Source: Pseudonocardia sp. DSM 110487
GTDB lineage: Bacteria; Actinomycetota; Actinomycetes; Mycobacteriales; Pseudonocardiaceae
DNA: 64,000 nt
Reading direction: 5' to 3'
Assembly (NCBI RefSeq): GCF_019468565.1
Contig: NZ_CP080521.1
Coordinates: 6,200,001-6,264,000, forward strand
Shown here: one piece after another, positions 16,486 through 24,096 of the stretch
Position numbering within the stretch: position 1 is the stretch's first letter
Layout of the letters: each line of letters opens with the position of its first letter
Made by a program: the position numbers and the translations under genes
The notes under the pieces: generated by a model
Seen by the model: only the letters and a program-made list of their open reading frames with translations
Databases searched by the model: none
What the model was told of the DNA's origin: nothing

Positions 16486-16791
16486 ATGACGACGAAGTCG
16501 GGCAACGGCCGACGGGGACAGGTCAGAAACCGCGCAACTGCGGCGCCCCGATCGGAGACAGGACGTCGTGCTGCGCATGGGCGACGACTCGTCGGCCTGG
16601 CGGTCGCGGCTGACTATGCGGACGTCTCCACGCGGACCCTGCGGCGCTACATCGCACACGGCAGGCTCACCGGCTACCGCGTCGGACCGCGCCTGATCAA
16701 GGTCGACCTCAACGAGCTCGACGCGATGGCCCGCCCCATCCCGACTGCGCGCGGCCATGGCGCCGCGGGCCGGAGCCTGGCACGCGAGTAG
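16486..16791 (+). CDS. Excisionase-like helix-turn-helix protein (intact copy)
   Basis: 101 residues from ATG 16486, with AGGTG about nine bases upstream. The central part is a MerR/excisionase-type winged helix: AADYADVSTRTLRRYIAHGR, then TGYRVGPRLIKVDLNELDAM, as in AlpA/Xis proteins that bend DNA at attachment sites or act as regulators. In AICEs an integrase gene normally follows directly; here only about 70 bases separate this gene from the tRNA-Val region and no integrase is present. It is therefore an orphan excisionase-like gene left from the same kind of element as the relic at 562-693. Confidence 0.75.
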   Translation: MTTKSGNGRRGQVRNRATAAPRSETGRRAAHGRRLVGLAVAADYADVSTRTLRRYIAHGRLTGYRVGPRLIKVDLNELDAMARPIPTARGHGAAGRSLARE

Positions 16792-16815
16792 GCCATCTGG
16801 CACACAACTGGCACG

Positions 16816-16851
16816 AAAAAAGGTCAGCCCCGGGATTACCGGGGCTGACCT
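16816..16851 (-). terminator. Rho-independent terminator of tRNA-Val(CAC)
   Basis: A perfect 13-base-pair stem (AGGTCAGCCCCGG at 16821-16833 with its complement at 16839-16851) closes a five-base loop. Read on the minus strand it is followed by a run of T (A-run 16816-16821 on plus). It lies about 11 bases after the tRNA-Val(CAC) CCA end. The stem is identical to that of the terminator at 18433-18467. Confidence 0.9.
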
Positions 16852-16861
16852 GGTCTAACGC

Positions 16862-16936
16862 TGGTGGGCGATACTGGGATCGAACCAGTGACCTCTTCGG
16901 TGTGAACGAAGCGCTCTCCCCCTGAGCTAATCGCCC
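16862..16936 (-). tRNA. tRNA-Val(CAC)
   Basis: Minus-strand cloverleaf starting GGGCGATTAGCTCAG, with anticodon stem CTTCG/CGAAG around loop TTCACAC (anticodon CAC), T-arm GGTTCGATCCC and an encoded CCA end at 16862-16864. Without CCA it spans 16865-16936. Its 3' end points at the decayed conjugative element, the usual orientation for an integration target. Confidence 0.95.
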
Positions 16937-16956
16937 GTGCTGGCGAAGACCTTACC

Positions 16957-17511
16957 TCACGCGAAGAAGGGGCTCTGCAACCAGGTCCAGCGTCCCAGCC
17001 CCACCAGCGATGCGACCAGGTAGAAGGCGTTGAGCAGGTACAGGGTGGCCACCACGACCAGGCCGGTGAGGGCGAGCACGGCCAGGCGTACGAGCAGGGG
17101 TTGGCGGCCGAGCCAGTCGGTCCATGCGTCGTACTTGCCGCGGGCGAACGTGAGCACGCGGCGCGCCCAGTGGAACTCGGTGGCGAGGATGGCGAGACCG
17201 GCGAACACGACGAGCCAGCCAGGGCCGGGGTACGGGATCATGATCACACCCGCCGCGAGGACGAGCCCGCCCAGCACGGCTACGCCCACCCGGTAGCTCC
17301 GCCGCAGCGTGGCCTTCTCCTCGATGCGGGCTCGGAAGCTCGGCTTCTTCCCGTCCTCGATGCCGCTCAGTTCTCCACCTGCCTCGTCCGACCTGCCCTC
17401 GAATCCTACTGATCCGGGAGCGGGTCGGTCGCCGCACGTCGCACCCGCGGAACCGCTCGTCGTAGGGGACTGCGCCGTCAGGGTGACCGATGGCCCGTGT
17501 CGAGGGGACAT
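16957..17511 (-). CDS. PGPGW-motif membrane protein (TIGR02611-like)
   Basis: 184 residues from ATG 17511; the frame is open to 17607, and homology appears to begin only at about residue 70, so the true start may be later. The diagnostic segment is IPYPGPGWLVVFAGLAILATEFHWARRVL, inside a set of three hydrophobic segments, with a further pair near the C-terminus (LAVLALTGLVVVATLYLLNA). It is a small inner-membrane protein conserved in actinobacteria without an assigned role. It is divergent from the SsgB-like gene with overlapping 5' regions, an arrangement that suggests shared promoters. Confidence 0.8.
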   Translation of the reverse strand: MSPRHGPSVTLTAQSPTTSGSAGATCGDRPAPGSVGFEGRSDEAGGELSGIEDGKKPSFRARIEEKATLRRSYRVGVAVLGGLVLAAGVIMIPYPGPGWLVVFAGLAILATEFHWARRVLTFARGKYDAWTDWLGRQPLLVRLAVLALTGLVVVATLYLLNAFYLVASLVGLGRWTWLQSPFFA

Positions 17512-17592
17512 CCGTCCTCGACCCGTCACGCCTTCCACGGACGGTCGTTTTCCGCATGACGAGCCACGCGGGACCCAGAAAGAGGACGCACG

Positions 17593-18021
17593 ATGCGCGA
17601 CGAGCACACGGTCATCTGCTCACCGGCGGTGTTCGAACTGATCGCTCCGGACGCCGCGGCGGTGCCTGTCAATGTGGAGCTGACCTACAACAGCCGGGAC
17701 CCGTACGCCGTCCAGGCGTCGTTCCGGACCGGCTCCACCACGGCGGTCGAGTGGGTCTTCGCCCGCGATCTGCTGCACGACGGGCTGATCGCCGCGGCGG
17801 GGACGGGGGACGTCCGCGTCCAGCCGGTTCCCCTCAACCCGGGCAAGGTGCAGCTCGAGCTCTCGTCGCCGTCGGGGTACGCCGTCTTCACGACGTGCGC
17901 CCAGACCCTCGGCGAGTTCCTGCACCGGACTTACCTCGCCGTGCCGGTCGACACCGAGTACTCCTGGCTCGACTTCGACATGGCCCTCTCCGATCTCCTC
18001 AACGACCCGGCGCGCGACTAG
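17593..18021 (+). CDS. SsgA/SsgB-family sporulation and cell division regulator
   Basis: 142 residues, the standard length of SsgA-like proteins, with hallmark segments ELTYNSRDPYAVQASFRTG, VEWVFARDLL, GTGDVRVQP and a late SSPSGYAVFTTCAQTLGEFLHRT. In Streptomyces, SsgB recruits FtsZ to future septum sites and SsgA positions SsgB; outside Streptomyces a single SsgB-like protein is usual. No membrane segment or enzymatic motif is seen. AGAGGACGCACG precedes ATG 17593. The gene implies a filamentous or sporulation-capable actinomycete. Confidence 0.92.
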   Translation: MRDEHTVICSPAVFELIAPDAAAVPVNVELTYNSRDPYAVQASFRTGSTTAVEWVFARDLLHDGLIAAAGTGDVRVQPVPLNPGKVQLELSSPSGYAVFTTCAQTLGEFLHRTYLAVPVDTEYSWLDFDMALSDLLNDPARD

Positions 18022-18125
18022 AGCGCAGGTCAGAGGCCCTCCGCGCAGCAGAGGGGGGGTGGTTTGAACCCCCCTCGGGACCTGCGCTAAGGTTCTCTCA
18101 TCGCCGCAGCGGAAACGCTGCACAC

Positions 18126-18198
18126 GCGGACGTAGCGCAGCTGGTAGCGCATCACCTTGCCAAGGTGAGGGTCGCGGGTTCGAGTCCCGTCGTCCGCT
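18126..18198 (+). tRNA. tRNA-Gly(GCC)
   Basis: Cloverleaf with acceptor GCGGACG/CGTCCGC, anticodon stem TCACC/GGTGA around loop TTGCCAA (anticodon GCC) and T-arm CGGGTTCGAGTCCCG. CCA is not encoded. It is the first of three tRNA genes on the plus strand. Confidence 0.95.
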
Positions 18199-18274
18199 CG
18201 GAGGAACCTCGGTCCCGTCGGACCTCCACGGATCGAAATCCACGGACCTCTCCAAGGGCGAGGATCCAGACTCC

Positions 18275-18346
18275 GGCGGAGTGGCCGAGTGGCTTAGGCA
18301 AGGGCCTGCAAAGCCCTGTACGCGGGTTCGATTCCCGCCTCCGCCT
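18275..18346 (+). tRNA. tRNA-Cys(GCA)
   Basis: Cloverleaf with acceptor GGCGGAG/CTCCGCC, anticodon stem AGGGC/GCCCT around loop CTGCAAA (anticodon GCA) and T-arm CGGGTTCGATTCCCG. CCA is not encoded. Only one base separates it from the following tRNA-Val. Confidence 0.95.
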
Positions 18347-18347
18347 C

Positions 18348-18422
18348 GGGCGATTAGCTCAGTGGGAGAGCGCTTCCTTGACACGGAAGAGGTCACTGGT
18401 TCAATCCCAGTATCGCCCACCA
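18348..18422 (+). tRNA. tRNA-Val(GAC)
   Basis: Cloverleaf starting GGGCGATTAGCTCAG, with anticodon stem CTTCC/GGAAG around loop TTGACAC (anticodon GAC), T-arm GGTTCAATCCC and an encoded CCA at 18420-18422. It differs from the inverted tRNA-Val(CAC) at 16862-16936 at only a few positions, mainly in the anticodon arm. Confidence 0.95.
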
Positions 18423-18432
18423 GGATTGGTGC

Positions 18433-18467
18433 AGGTCAGCCCCGGCAAAGCCGGGGCTGACCTTTTT
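18433..18467 (+). terminator. Rho-independent terminator of the tRNA-Gly/Cys/Val cluster
   Basis: Stem AGGTCAGCCCCGG (18433-18445) pairs perfectly with 18451-18463 around a five-base loop and is followed by TTTT. It is the same 13-base-pair stem as in the terminator at 16816-16851. Confidence 0.92.
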
Positions 18468-18571
18468 CGTGTCAGCCTGCGTGCCAAGATGCCTCGCCGC
18501 CATCCGTCGGAGCCATACCCCGTTCAGCCGGTGTGCGCTAACCCGATAGCGCCCTGCTCAGCACTGCAGGC

Positions 18572-19135
18572 ATGGTGATGCCCGTGAGCTCGAGGCCGAA
18601 GTTGCATCTCACGGTCGGCTTGCCCGGGGTGGGCAAGACGGCCCTTGCTCGCGAGCTGGAGCGGGCCAGCGGTGCCTTGCGGCTGACACCCGACGAGTGG
18701 ATGCTGCCGCTGTTCGGGGTTCGGTGGGCCGACTTCGCCGGGAAGCGCGACGTGCTGGAAGGTCGGCTGATCTGGGTTGGCCACCAGGTGTTGCGAGCGG
18801 GCGGGTCCGTGATCCTCGACTTCGGCTGCTGGTCCAGCGACGAGCGATACGCCCTCCGCGCGATCGCCGACCTCGCCGGAGCCGACTTGGAGCTGCACTA
18901 CGTGAATCTTCCCGAGGATGAGCGCAGGAAGCGGGCAACGGCGCGGTGGCGCGAGGCTCCGGAGGAGACCTTCGAGATGACCCTCGACGACCACGAGCGG
19001 TTCCGCACCTCGTTCACGCCACCCACGACCGACGAGCTCCAAGGCTGCTCAACTCCCCCGCCTCCAATCCCGTTCGAGAGCTGGCCCGCCTGGGCCTCTG
19101 ACCGGTGGCCCACGCTCCCGCGCCTGGACATCTGA
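18572..19135 (+). CDS. P-loop kinase-like ATP-binding protein
   Basis: 187 residues with Walker A GLPGVGKTALA near the N-terminus, a substrate-site-like LTPDEWMLPLFG, a middle strand VILDFGCWSSDER, and YVNLPEDERRKR, resembling the AAA_33/zeta-toxin-like small-molecule kinase fold. Such proteins phosphorylate sugars, nucleotides, antibiotics or RNA ends. No antitoxin partner or operon neighbour is present; it stands alone after the tRNA cluster. The start could also be ATG 18578. The substrate is unknown. Confidence 0.75.
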   Translation: MVMPVSSRPKLHLTVGLPGVGKTALARELERASGALRLTPDEWMLPLFGVRWADFAGKRDVLEGRLIWVGHQVLRAGGSVILDFGCWSSDERYALRAIADLAGADLELHYVNLPEDERRKRATARWREAPEETFEMTLDDHERFRTSFTPPTTDELQGCSTPPPPIPFESWPAWASDRWPTLPRLDI

Positions 19136-19372
19136 GCGGTGATCATCCAGGCGCCGAGGCGGCTCGGGCCAACAGGCCGCCAGGCCCTCAGCTGACCCGC
19201 GCAAGGGCAGCCGCCGCCGCGAGCGTCAACGGCGGGCCACCGTGACGGCGTCGACGACCATGTTGCGTCGCCGGCGGGAGTAGGTCGACGAGCGCCTGCG
19301 CACCCTCGCGGCAGGTGGGTTCGGGACCGCCTTACCGAGGTGGTGCACCCGCTGATCCGGGGCTCCGGAGCT

Positions 19373-20284
19373 TCAGCCAGCCTGTGACGCGGCGGATGGC
19401 GTCGCCGCGCTCTCCTGGTCGGTCGTCCAGTTGCCGAGGATGCGCAGCGCATCGGCGGTGGGGGAATCGGGCTCCATCGTGTAGACGAACAGGCTGAGCG
19501 CCGCGTCTCCGGCGACTGTGAAGGACTGCGACTCGAAGATCAGCTCACCCACCAGCGGATGCCGGTAGCGCTTCTTCCCCCGCCGGTACCGGAGCACGTT
19601 GTGCGAGGCCCACAGGGTGCGAAAGAGCTCGCTCTTGGCCGACAGCTCGCCGATGAGGGCGAGCAGCTCCTCGTCGGTGCTATCGCGCCCGGCGGCTTCG
19701 CGCAGCAGGGCGACCCCGTTACGCACGGCCAGCTCCCAGTCGATGTAGAAGTCCTGCGCCCTGGGGTCGAGCAGCTGGAACCGCAGGTAGTTGAACCGCT
19801 TCCCGTCGCCGCGGGCGAGGTACTGCTTCGCGTGCGGGTAGACCTCCCAGCCCAGCCGGTTCGCCGTGACGATGTCGAAGCGGCCGTTCAGGATGAGAGC
19901 CGGCACGTCCATCGCATCGACCACTCGCTGGAGGATGACGTCCTGCCCAGCCATCCTCTGCCGTTTCGGCTTCGCGGCGCGGGGCCCGGACGGGCGCAGC
20001 GCGTGGACCAGGCTGAGCAGGTGCTCGTGCTCGACCTCATCCAGCCGTAGGGCCCGCGATACCGCGTCAAGGATCTCTTCGGAGATGCCGTGGACCCTGC
20101 CGCGTTCCAGACGGGTGTAGTAGTCCACGCTGATCCCGGCGAGGTAGGCGACCTCCTCGCGCCGCATCCCGGCCACGCGCCGCATGCCCGGGAACGGGGT
20201 CATGCCCGCCTCCTCCGGGGTGACACGCGCGCGACGGGTGGTGAGAAACCCTCGCAGCTCCGCCTCATAACCCACGACATTCAC
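19373..20284 (-). CDS. XRE-type regulator with MmyB-like ligand-binding domain
   Basis: 303 residues from GTG 20284. Residues 30-75 form a helix-turn-helix (VAGMRREEVAYLAGISVDYYTRLERGR) followed by SEEILDAVSRALRLDE. The C-terminal two thirds match the MmyB-like PAS-type ligand domain: LILNGRFDIVTANRLGWEVY, then YLRFQLLDPRAQDFYIDWE and ASHNVLRYRRGKKRYRHPLVGEL. These regulators often control an adjacent divergent oxidoreductase; here the aldo/keto reductase at 20537 is divergent across a 252-base gap. That link is inferred from position. Confidence 0.88.
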   Translation of the reverse strand: MNVVGYEAELRGFLTTRRARVTPEEAGMTPFPGMRRVAGMRREEVAYLAGISVDYYTRLERGRVHGISEEILDAVSRALRLDEVEHEHLLSLVHALRPSGPRAAKPKRQRMAGQDVILQRVVDAMDVPALILNGRFDIVTANRLGWEVYPHAKQYLARGDGKRFNYLRFQLLDPRAQDFYIDWELAVRNGVALLREAAGRDSTDEELLALIGELSAKSELFRTLWASHNVLRYRRGKKRYRHPLVGELIFESQSFTVAGDAALSLFVYTMEPDSPTADALRILGNWTTDQESAATPSAASQAG

Positions 20285-20536
20285 GGTACGCGCGCTGCTG
20301 GGTTCCTGGGAGGCACTGACAGACCCAGGGACGCCGCCTCACTGCCACTAGCCCGGCGGAGCAGATGTTATTGAGAAGTGAACGGCGGATCGTCCGCCGA
20401 TATACGGCATGGGCGATCAGATCGGCAGGGGCAGACACAGGAGACCTCGCTCACTTTCTGATTCGCGCCGGGGCGATCGGTCTCCGTGTTCACGGCGAGC
20501 CGCCACGCCCGCAGAACAAAGCAATGGAGGTATGAC

Positions 20537-21490
20537 ATGACGAGCAAGACACTGACCGTGCCGGCGGTGGCACTGGGCACGTGGGCCTGGGGAGACAGCG
20601 GCGAGGCAGGCGACGGCTACTTCGGCAGCCGGTTGACCGCATCCGGCCTGCGAGGGGTCGTCGAGAAGGCGCAGTCCAACGGGTTCACCACGTGGGACAC
20701 CGCCGTGGTCTACGGCATGGGCCGCTCCGAGACGGTCCTCGCCCAGGCGCTGAAGGGCTACGACCGCAGCGAGTACCAGCTGTCCACGAAGTTCACCCCG
20801 CAGATCGCGGGCGACGGCGACGATCCGGTCGCGGACATGTTGGAGCAGAGCCTCGACCGAATGGGCACGGAGTACGTGGATCTGTACTGGATCCACAACC
20901 CTGCCGACGTCGCACGGTGGACGTCCCTGCTGATCCCGCTGCTGAAGAGCGGCAAGATCAGGCATGTCGGCGTCTCGAACCACAACATGGAGGAGATCGC
21001 TCTTGCCGATCAGATCCTCGGCGAGGCCGGCTTCCGTGTGGAGGCAGTCCAGAACCACTACAGCCTCCTGTACCGGAGCTCTGAGCGCGCGGGCATTCTC
21101 GACCACTGCCGCGAGCACGACGTGCGGTTCTTCTCCTACATGGTCCTCGAACAAGGGGCGCTGACCGGCACGTATGGTCCGGCCCACCCGTTGCCTGAAG
21201 GCAGCAGTCGGGCGGCCGCGTACAACGGCATCCTGCCCCGGCTGCAGGCGCTGACCGAGCGGATGGGGGCGATCGGCGAGGACCGAGGCGCGTCCGCCGC
21301 CGATGTCGCCACCGCCTGGGCCATCGCCAAGGGGACCACCCCGATCATCGGGGTCACGAAGGCGGGTTACATCGACGGTCTGAGCAGGGCCTGCGGCATC
21401 GAGCTCGCCGACGAGGAGATCGCGGAGCTGGAGGCGCTGGCAGATGCTACGGACGTCGACACGCGCGGCGGCTGGGAGCGCGAGATGTAG
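20537..21490 (+). CDS. Aldo/keto reductase
   Basis: 317 residues from ATG 20537, supported by GGAGG seven bases upstream. AKR hallmarks are visible: the N-terminal ALGTWAWGD, the catalytic Asp-Tyr pair in WDTAVVYGMGRSE, LSTKF, the His-bearing DLYWIHNP, and HVGVSNHN. The C-terminal part has TPIIGVTKAGYIDGL, the NADPH-binding loop. The enzyme reduces an aldehyde or ketone with NADPH in the cytoplasm; the substrate is unknown. The NTF2-like gene follows 53 bases later and may be co-transcribed. The MmyB-type gene in front is a likely regulator. Confidence 0.9.
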   Translation: MTSKTLTVPAVALGTWAWGDSGEAGDGYFGSRLTASGLRGVVEKAQSNGFTTWDTAVVYGMGRSETVLAQALKGYDRSEYQLSTKFTPQIAGDGDDPVADMLEQSLDRMGTEYVDLYWIHNPADVARWTSLLIPLLKSGKIRHVGVSNHNMEEIALADQILGEAGFRVEAVQNHYSLLYRSSERAGILDHCREHDVRFFSYMVLEQGALTGTYGPAHPLPEGSSRAAAYNGILPRLQALTERMGAIGEDRGASAADVATAWAIAKGTTPIIGVTKAGYIDGLSRACGIELADEEIAELEALADATDVDTRGGWEREM

Positions 21491-21543
21491 CTGACCGTGG
21501 AACTCGAGCGCGTAGTTCCAAGATTCCGGTGAGAAGGGCAACC

Positions 21544-21981
21544 ATGATGCGAACCCCCGAAGAGACGTTCCGTGCCATTCTCGACGGCGCCTGCCGGCTG
21601 CAGAACGGTGACCGCACTCAGGTCGACAAGCTGGCCGAGTTCTACGCCGAAGAAACCGACGTGCGACACCCGATGGCCCCGCTCGGCGACACCCCGCTGC
21701 TCAGCCGCGAAGCACTCCGGCAGCACTTCGCCACGGCGGGGCCGGCCGGCTGGGCGGGTTTCCGCGTCGAGGACGTACGCGTCCACCACACTGCCGATCC
21801 CGAGGTGGTCATCGGCGAGTTCACTTACCGCGGCGACGCGGGCTGGGCCGCGCCGGGCATAATCGTCTTCCGGATCCGCGACGGGCTGATCGTCGAGTCG
21901 CGGGACTACATCGACCACCTCGGGCTCGCTCGTGCCACCAACACGGTCGACGCCCTCTGCGCGCAGCTGACAAAGGCCTAG
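21544..21981 (+). CDS. SnoaL/NTF2-like protein, 145 residues
   Basis: 145 residues from ATG 21544 (GAAGGG upstream). The layout fits the NTF2-like fold: helix TFRAILDGACRLQNG, FYAEETDVRHPM, REALRQHF, strand VRVHHTADPEVVIGEFTYRG and IIVFRIRDGLIVESRDYIDH. Many such proteins are small hydratases, isomerases or stress-induced proteins. It likely shares a transcript with the aldo/keto reductase upstream. The function cannot be assigned. Confidence 0.8.
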   Translation: MMRTPEETFRAILDGACRLQNGDRTQVDKLAEFYAEETDVRHPMAPLGDTPLLSREALRQHFATAGPAGWAGFRVEDVRVHHTADPEVVIGEFTYRGDAGWAAPGIIVFRIRDGLIVESRDYIDHLGLARATNTVDALCAQLTKA

Positions 21982-21992
21982 TGTGGGCGGTC

Positions 21993-22415
21993 TCAGCCGA
22001 GGCTGGATCGGGCGATGACGTTGGTGATGCTGATGTGAACTGCCGTGAAGCCTTCTTGTACGAATGATTGAACGATGCCCTCTGCGGGTTGAGAGGGGTA
22101 GTAGCGTTCGGCGATGCCCGCGGCGACGTGTTTGATCTGGTCGGGCTCGGCGGAGGTTCGGGCATGTCCCTCGATGGTCACGAAGCCGTAGGGCTGCCGC
22201 TCATCGCTGACGCAGACCGCGATGCGCGGGTCACGGGCCAGGCTCTTTCCTTTGATGCTCCCGGGCGACAGGGCGAAGGCGAGTTCATCGCCGTCGAGGA
22301 TGAAGCAAACCGGGGTGACATGGGGTCGCCCGTCGGCGCGGGCGAGCGCTACGTGGGCAAGCCTTGTTCCCCCCGCGACGAAGGATCGCCATTCGTTGTC
22401 GGTCATCGTTGCCAT
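21993..22415 (-). CDS. PPOX-class F420-dependent oxidoreductase-like protein
   Basis: 140 residues from ATG 22415, preceded by AGGAAAAG. It has the split-barrel flavin-binding pattern of the pyridoxamine-phosphate-oxidase superfamily: LAHVALARADGRPHVTPVCFILDGDELAFAL, then KGKSLARDPRIAVCVSDE and a late VTIEGHART. Actinobacterial members often use F420 or FMN to reduce small molecules. It ends 11 bases from the convergent NTF2-like gene. A second PPOX protein is encoded just upstream on the same strand, so the two may be one operon. Confidence 0.85.
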   Translation of the reverse strand: MATMTDNEWRSFVAGGTRLAHVALARADGRPHVTPVCFILDGDELAFALSPGSIKGKSLARDPRIAVCVSDERQPYGFVTIEGHARTSAEPDQIKHVAAGIAERYYPSQPAEGIVQSFVQEGFTAVHISITNVIARSSLG

Positions 22416-22475
22416 TGGTACTTTTCCTTTCATTCGATCTTGCGATCAGGACGAACCACGACCGGGAGCGCCGAT

Positions 22476-23063
22476 CTAGGCCGGGAAGCGCCAGCGGGTG
22501 GCGCTGAACCCTTCCTCCTTGCCGAATGCGAACACCTGCGCCGGCTCAACCGCGTAGACGTGCCGAGGGTCTTCGAGGGCGGTGTCGGCCGGATCGTAGA
22601 ATTCGCCATCTCTGACGAACGGGTGCCACCACGGATACTTGGCCGGAAACAGGTCCGCAACTTTCTGCAGCCGGGCCGCGTTCCGAACGAGATGGGCGGT
22701 GCCTTCGAGAACCAAGTCGACATCATGACCGGGCACCGTGACCGCGCAGCCGTTGTTCCGCAAAAGGTTGCGAGTCTTGCGGGACTGCCGGAAGGTGACG
22801 AAACAGACCGTTCCTTCGAGCCAAACCCCCAGCACCGGCACCACGTGCGGTCGCCCATCCGGGTCGGTGGTTGCGAGCAGGAAGTCCTCCGCCTCGGCCA
22901 CCCGCGTCCGCACGTCCGCCCAGCTGAGCGCCGTCAGGGGTGTGCCGCGAGGGCTGGACAGTTGCTCGGGGATCGGGTCCGATTCCGTCATGCCCAACCG
23001 CGGGCGGGATGGCCGGCCGCCGTGGGCTGCCGCGTCCGGAGGGGGTGTGCCGCAGGTCGTCAT
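22476..23063 (-). CDS. Pyridoxamine 5'-phosphate oxidase-family protein
   Basis: 195 residues from ATG 23063 (ATG 22991 is a possible later start; neither has a clear ribosome binding site). The split-barrel core is seen as FLLATTDPDGRPHVVPVLGVWLEGTVCFVTF, then SRKTRNLLRNNGCAVTV and DLVLEGTAHLV. The C-terminus has VYAVEPAQVFAFGKEEGFSATRWRF, common in FMN-binding general stress-type proteins. It is divergent from a LysR regulator across 84 bases with a palindromic site, and so is probably regulated by it together with the PPOX gene downstream. Confidence 0.85.
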   Translation of the reverse strand: MTTCGTPPPDAAAHGGRPSRPRLGMTESDPIPEQLSSPRGTPLTALSWADVRTRVAEAEDFLLATTDPDGRPHVVPVLGVWLEGTVCFVTFRQSRKTRNLLRNNGCAVTVPGHDVDLVLEGTAHLVRNAARLQKVADLFPAKYPWWHPFVRDGEFYDPADTALEDPRHVYAVEPAQVFAFGKEEGFSATRWRFPA

Positions 23064-23100
23064 GCCGATGACTCTAAGGATCGCCCGTGCATCAAGAAAA

Positions 23101-23127
23101 GCGATTGCTTCCGATCATAATGATCGC
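23101..23127. promoter_or_regulatory. Palindromic operator between PPOX and LysR genes
   Basis: A perfect 7-1-7 palindrome (CGATCAT-A-ATGATCG, 23112-23126) lies between divergent genes, flanked by an outer GCGAT/ATCGC pair (23101-23105 and 23123-23127). Position and symmetry suit a LysR-type binding site; the regulator is encoded 21 bases downstream. Confidence 0.5.
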
Positions 23128-23147
23128 TATTTGCTATGGTGTGAGGC

Positions 23148-24044
23148 ATGGCTGACGTCGAGCTGCGCCACCTGAGAACCATGGCTGCCATCGCAGAGGA
23201 AGGGACGTTCGGCCGAGCGGCGGGGCGGCTCGGCTACACGCAATCGTCGGTGAGCCAGCAGATCGCCGCGCTCGAGAAGGCCGTCGGTGGCGCCGTCTTC
23301 GACCGACCAGGAGGTCCGAGGCCGGTCCGGATCACGCCCCTCGGCGAGGTGGTACTGGCCCACGGGCGCGATCTGCTCACGAGGGCGGAAGCGCTCGCCG
23401 ACGCCGTCGATCGCTTCAGGGCGGGTAACGGCCGGATCGACATCGGCACCTTCCAGGCCGTGTCCAAGCTGATCCTGCCGACGGTCGTACGCCGGCTGCT
23501 GGACGAGCACCCCGGCTGCGACATCAGGCTGTCCGAGGTGGGACGACCGGAGGATCCGGAGATCGGAGATCTCGACCTGTTGTTCCACTACGGCCGGATC
23601 GAAGGCGACGTCGAGCACGTCGAGCTGCTCGACGAGCCGTACCTCCTGGTGGCAGGCGCCAGCGCGTTCCCCGATGGTCCAGTACAGGTGAAGCTGCTCG
23701 ACGATGCACCGATGGTCGCCTGGCCTCCCACCTATCACCAACGATGGTTGGAGCGGGCGCTCGCCAGCCACGGCGCGCGGCCACGGATCGTGTTTCGAAC
23801 CGCGGGCCACGAAACGATCTTGTCGATGGTCCGGGCGGGCATAGGCTCGGCGGTGGTGCCGTGGCTCGCCCTCCACGGGTCCGATGCCTGGTCCGACGAC
23901 ATGCTCAGCATCCACCAACTGCGACCGTCGCCCGCCACCACGTGGTACCTGTGCTGGCCGGCCGGACGCACCCAATCGCCGCTCGCGGCCCGGGCCATCG
24001 ACATCGCCGTCGAAACCGCCAACGAGCTGATCGACCAGATGTGA
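23148..24044 (+). CDS. LysR-family transcriptional regulator
   Basis: 298 residues, typical length. The N-terminal winged helix carries ELRHLRTMAAIAEEGTFGRAAGRLGYTQSSVSQQIAALEKAVG, the LysR signature. The C-terminal ligand domain follows, with IDIGTFQAVSKLILPTVV and PGCDIRLSEVG. A Shine-Dalgarno-like GTGAGG precedes the ATG by only a few bases. The gene is divergent from two PPOX-family genes, and a palindrome lies in between, so autoregulation and control of those genes is likely. The effector is unknown. Confidence 0.92.
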   Translation: MADVELRHLRTMAAIAEEGTFGRAAGRLGYTQSSVSQQIAALEKAVGGAVFDRPGGPRPVRITPLGEVVLAHGRDLLTRAEALADAVDRFRAGNGRIDIGTFQAVSKLILPTVVRRLLDEHPGCDIRLSEVGRPEDPEIGDLDLLFHYGRIEGDVEHVELLDEPYLLVAGASAFPDGPVQVKLLDDAPMVAWPPTYHQRWLERALASHGARPRIVFRTAGHETILSMVRAGIGSAVVPWLALHGSDAWSDDMLSIHQLRPSPATTWYLCWPAGRTQSPLAARAIDIAVETANELIDQM

Positions 24045-24096
24045 CATCGGACTAGCTGGTCAGATGCTCCGCACAGACCTTCCTACGTTCGCTCGT

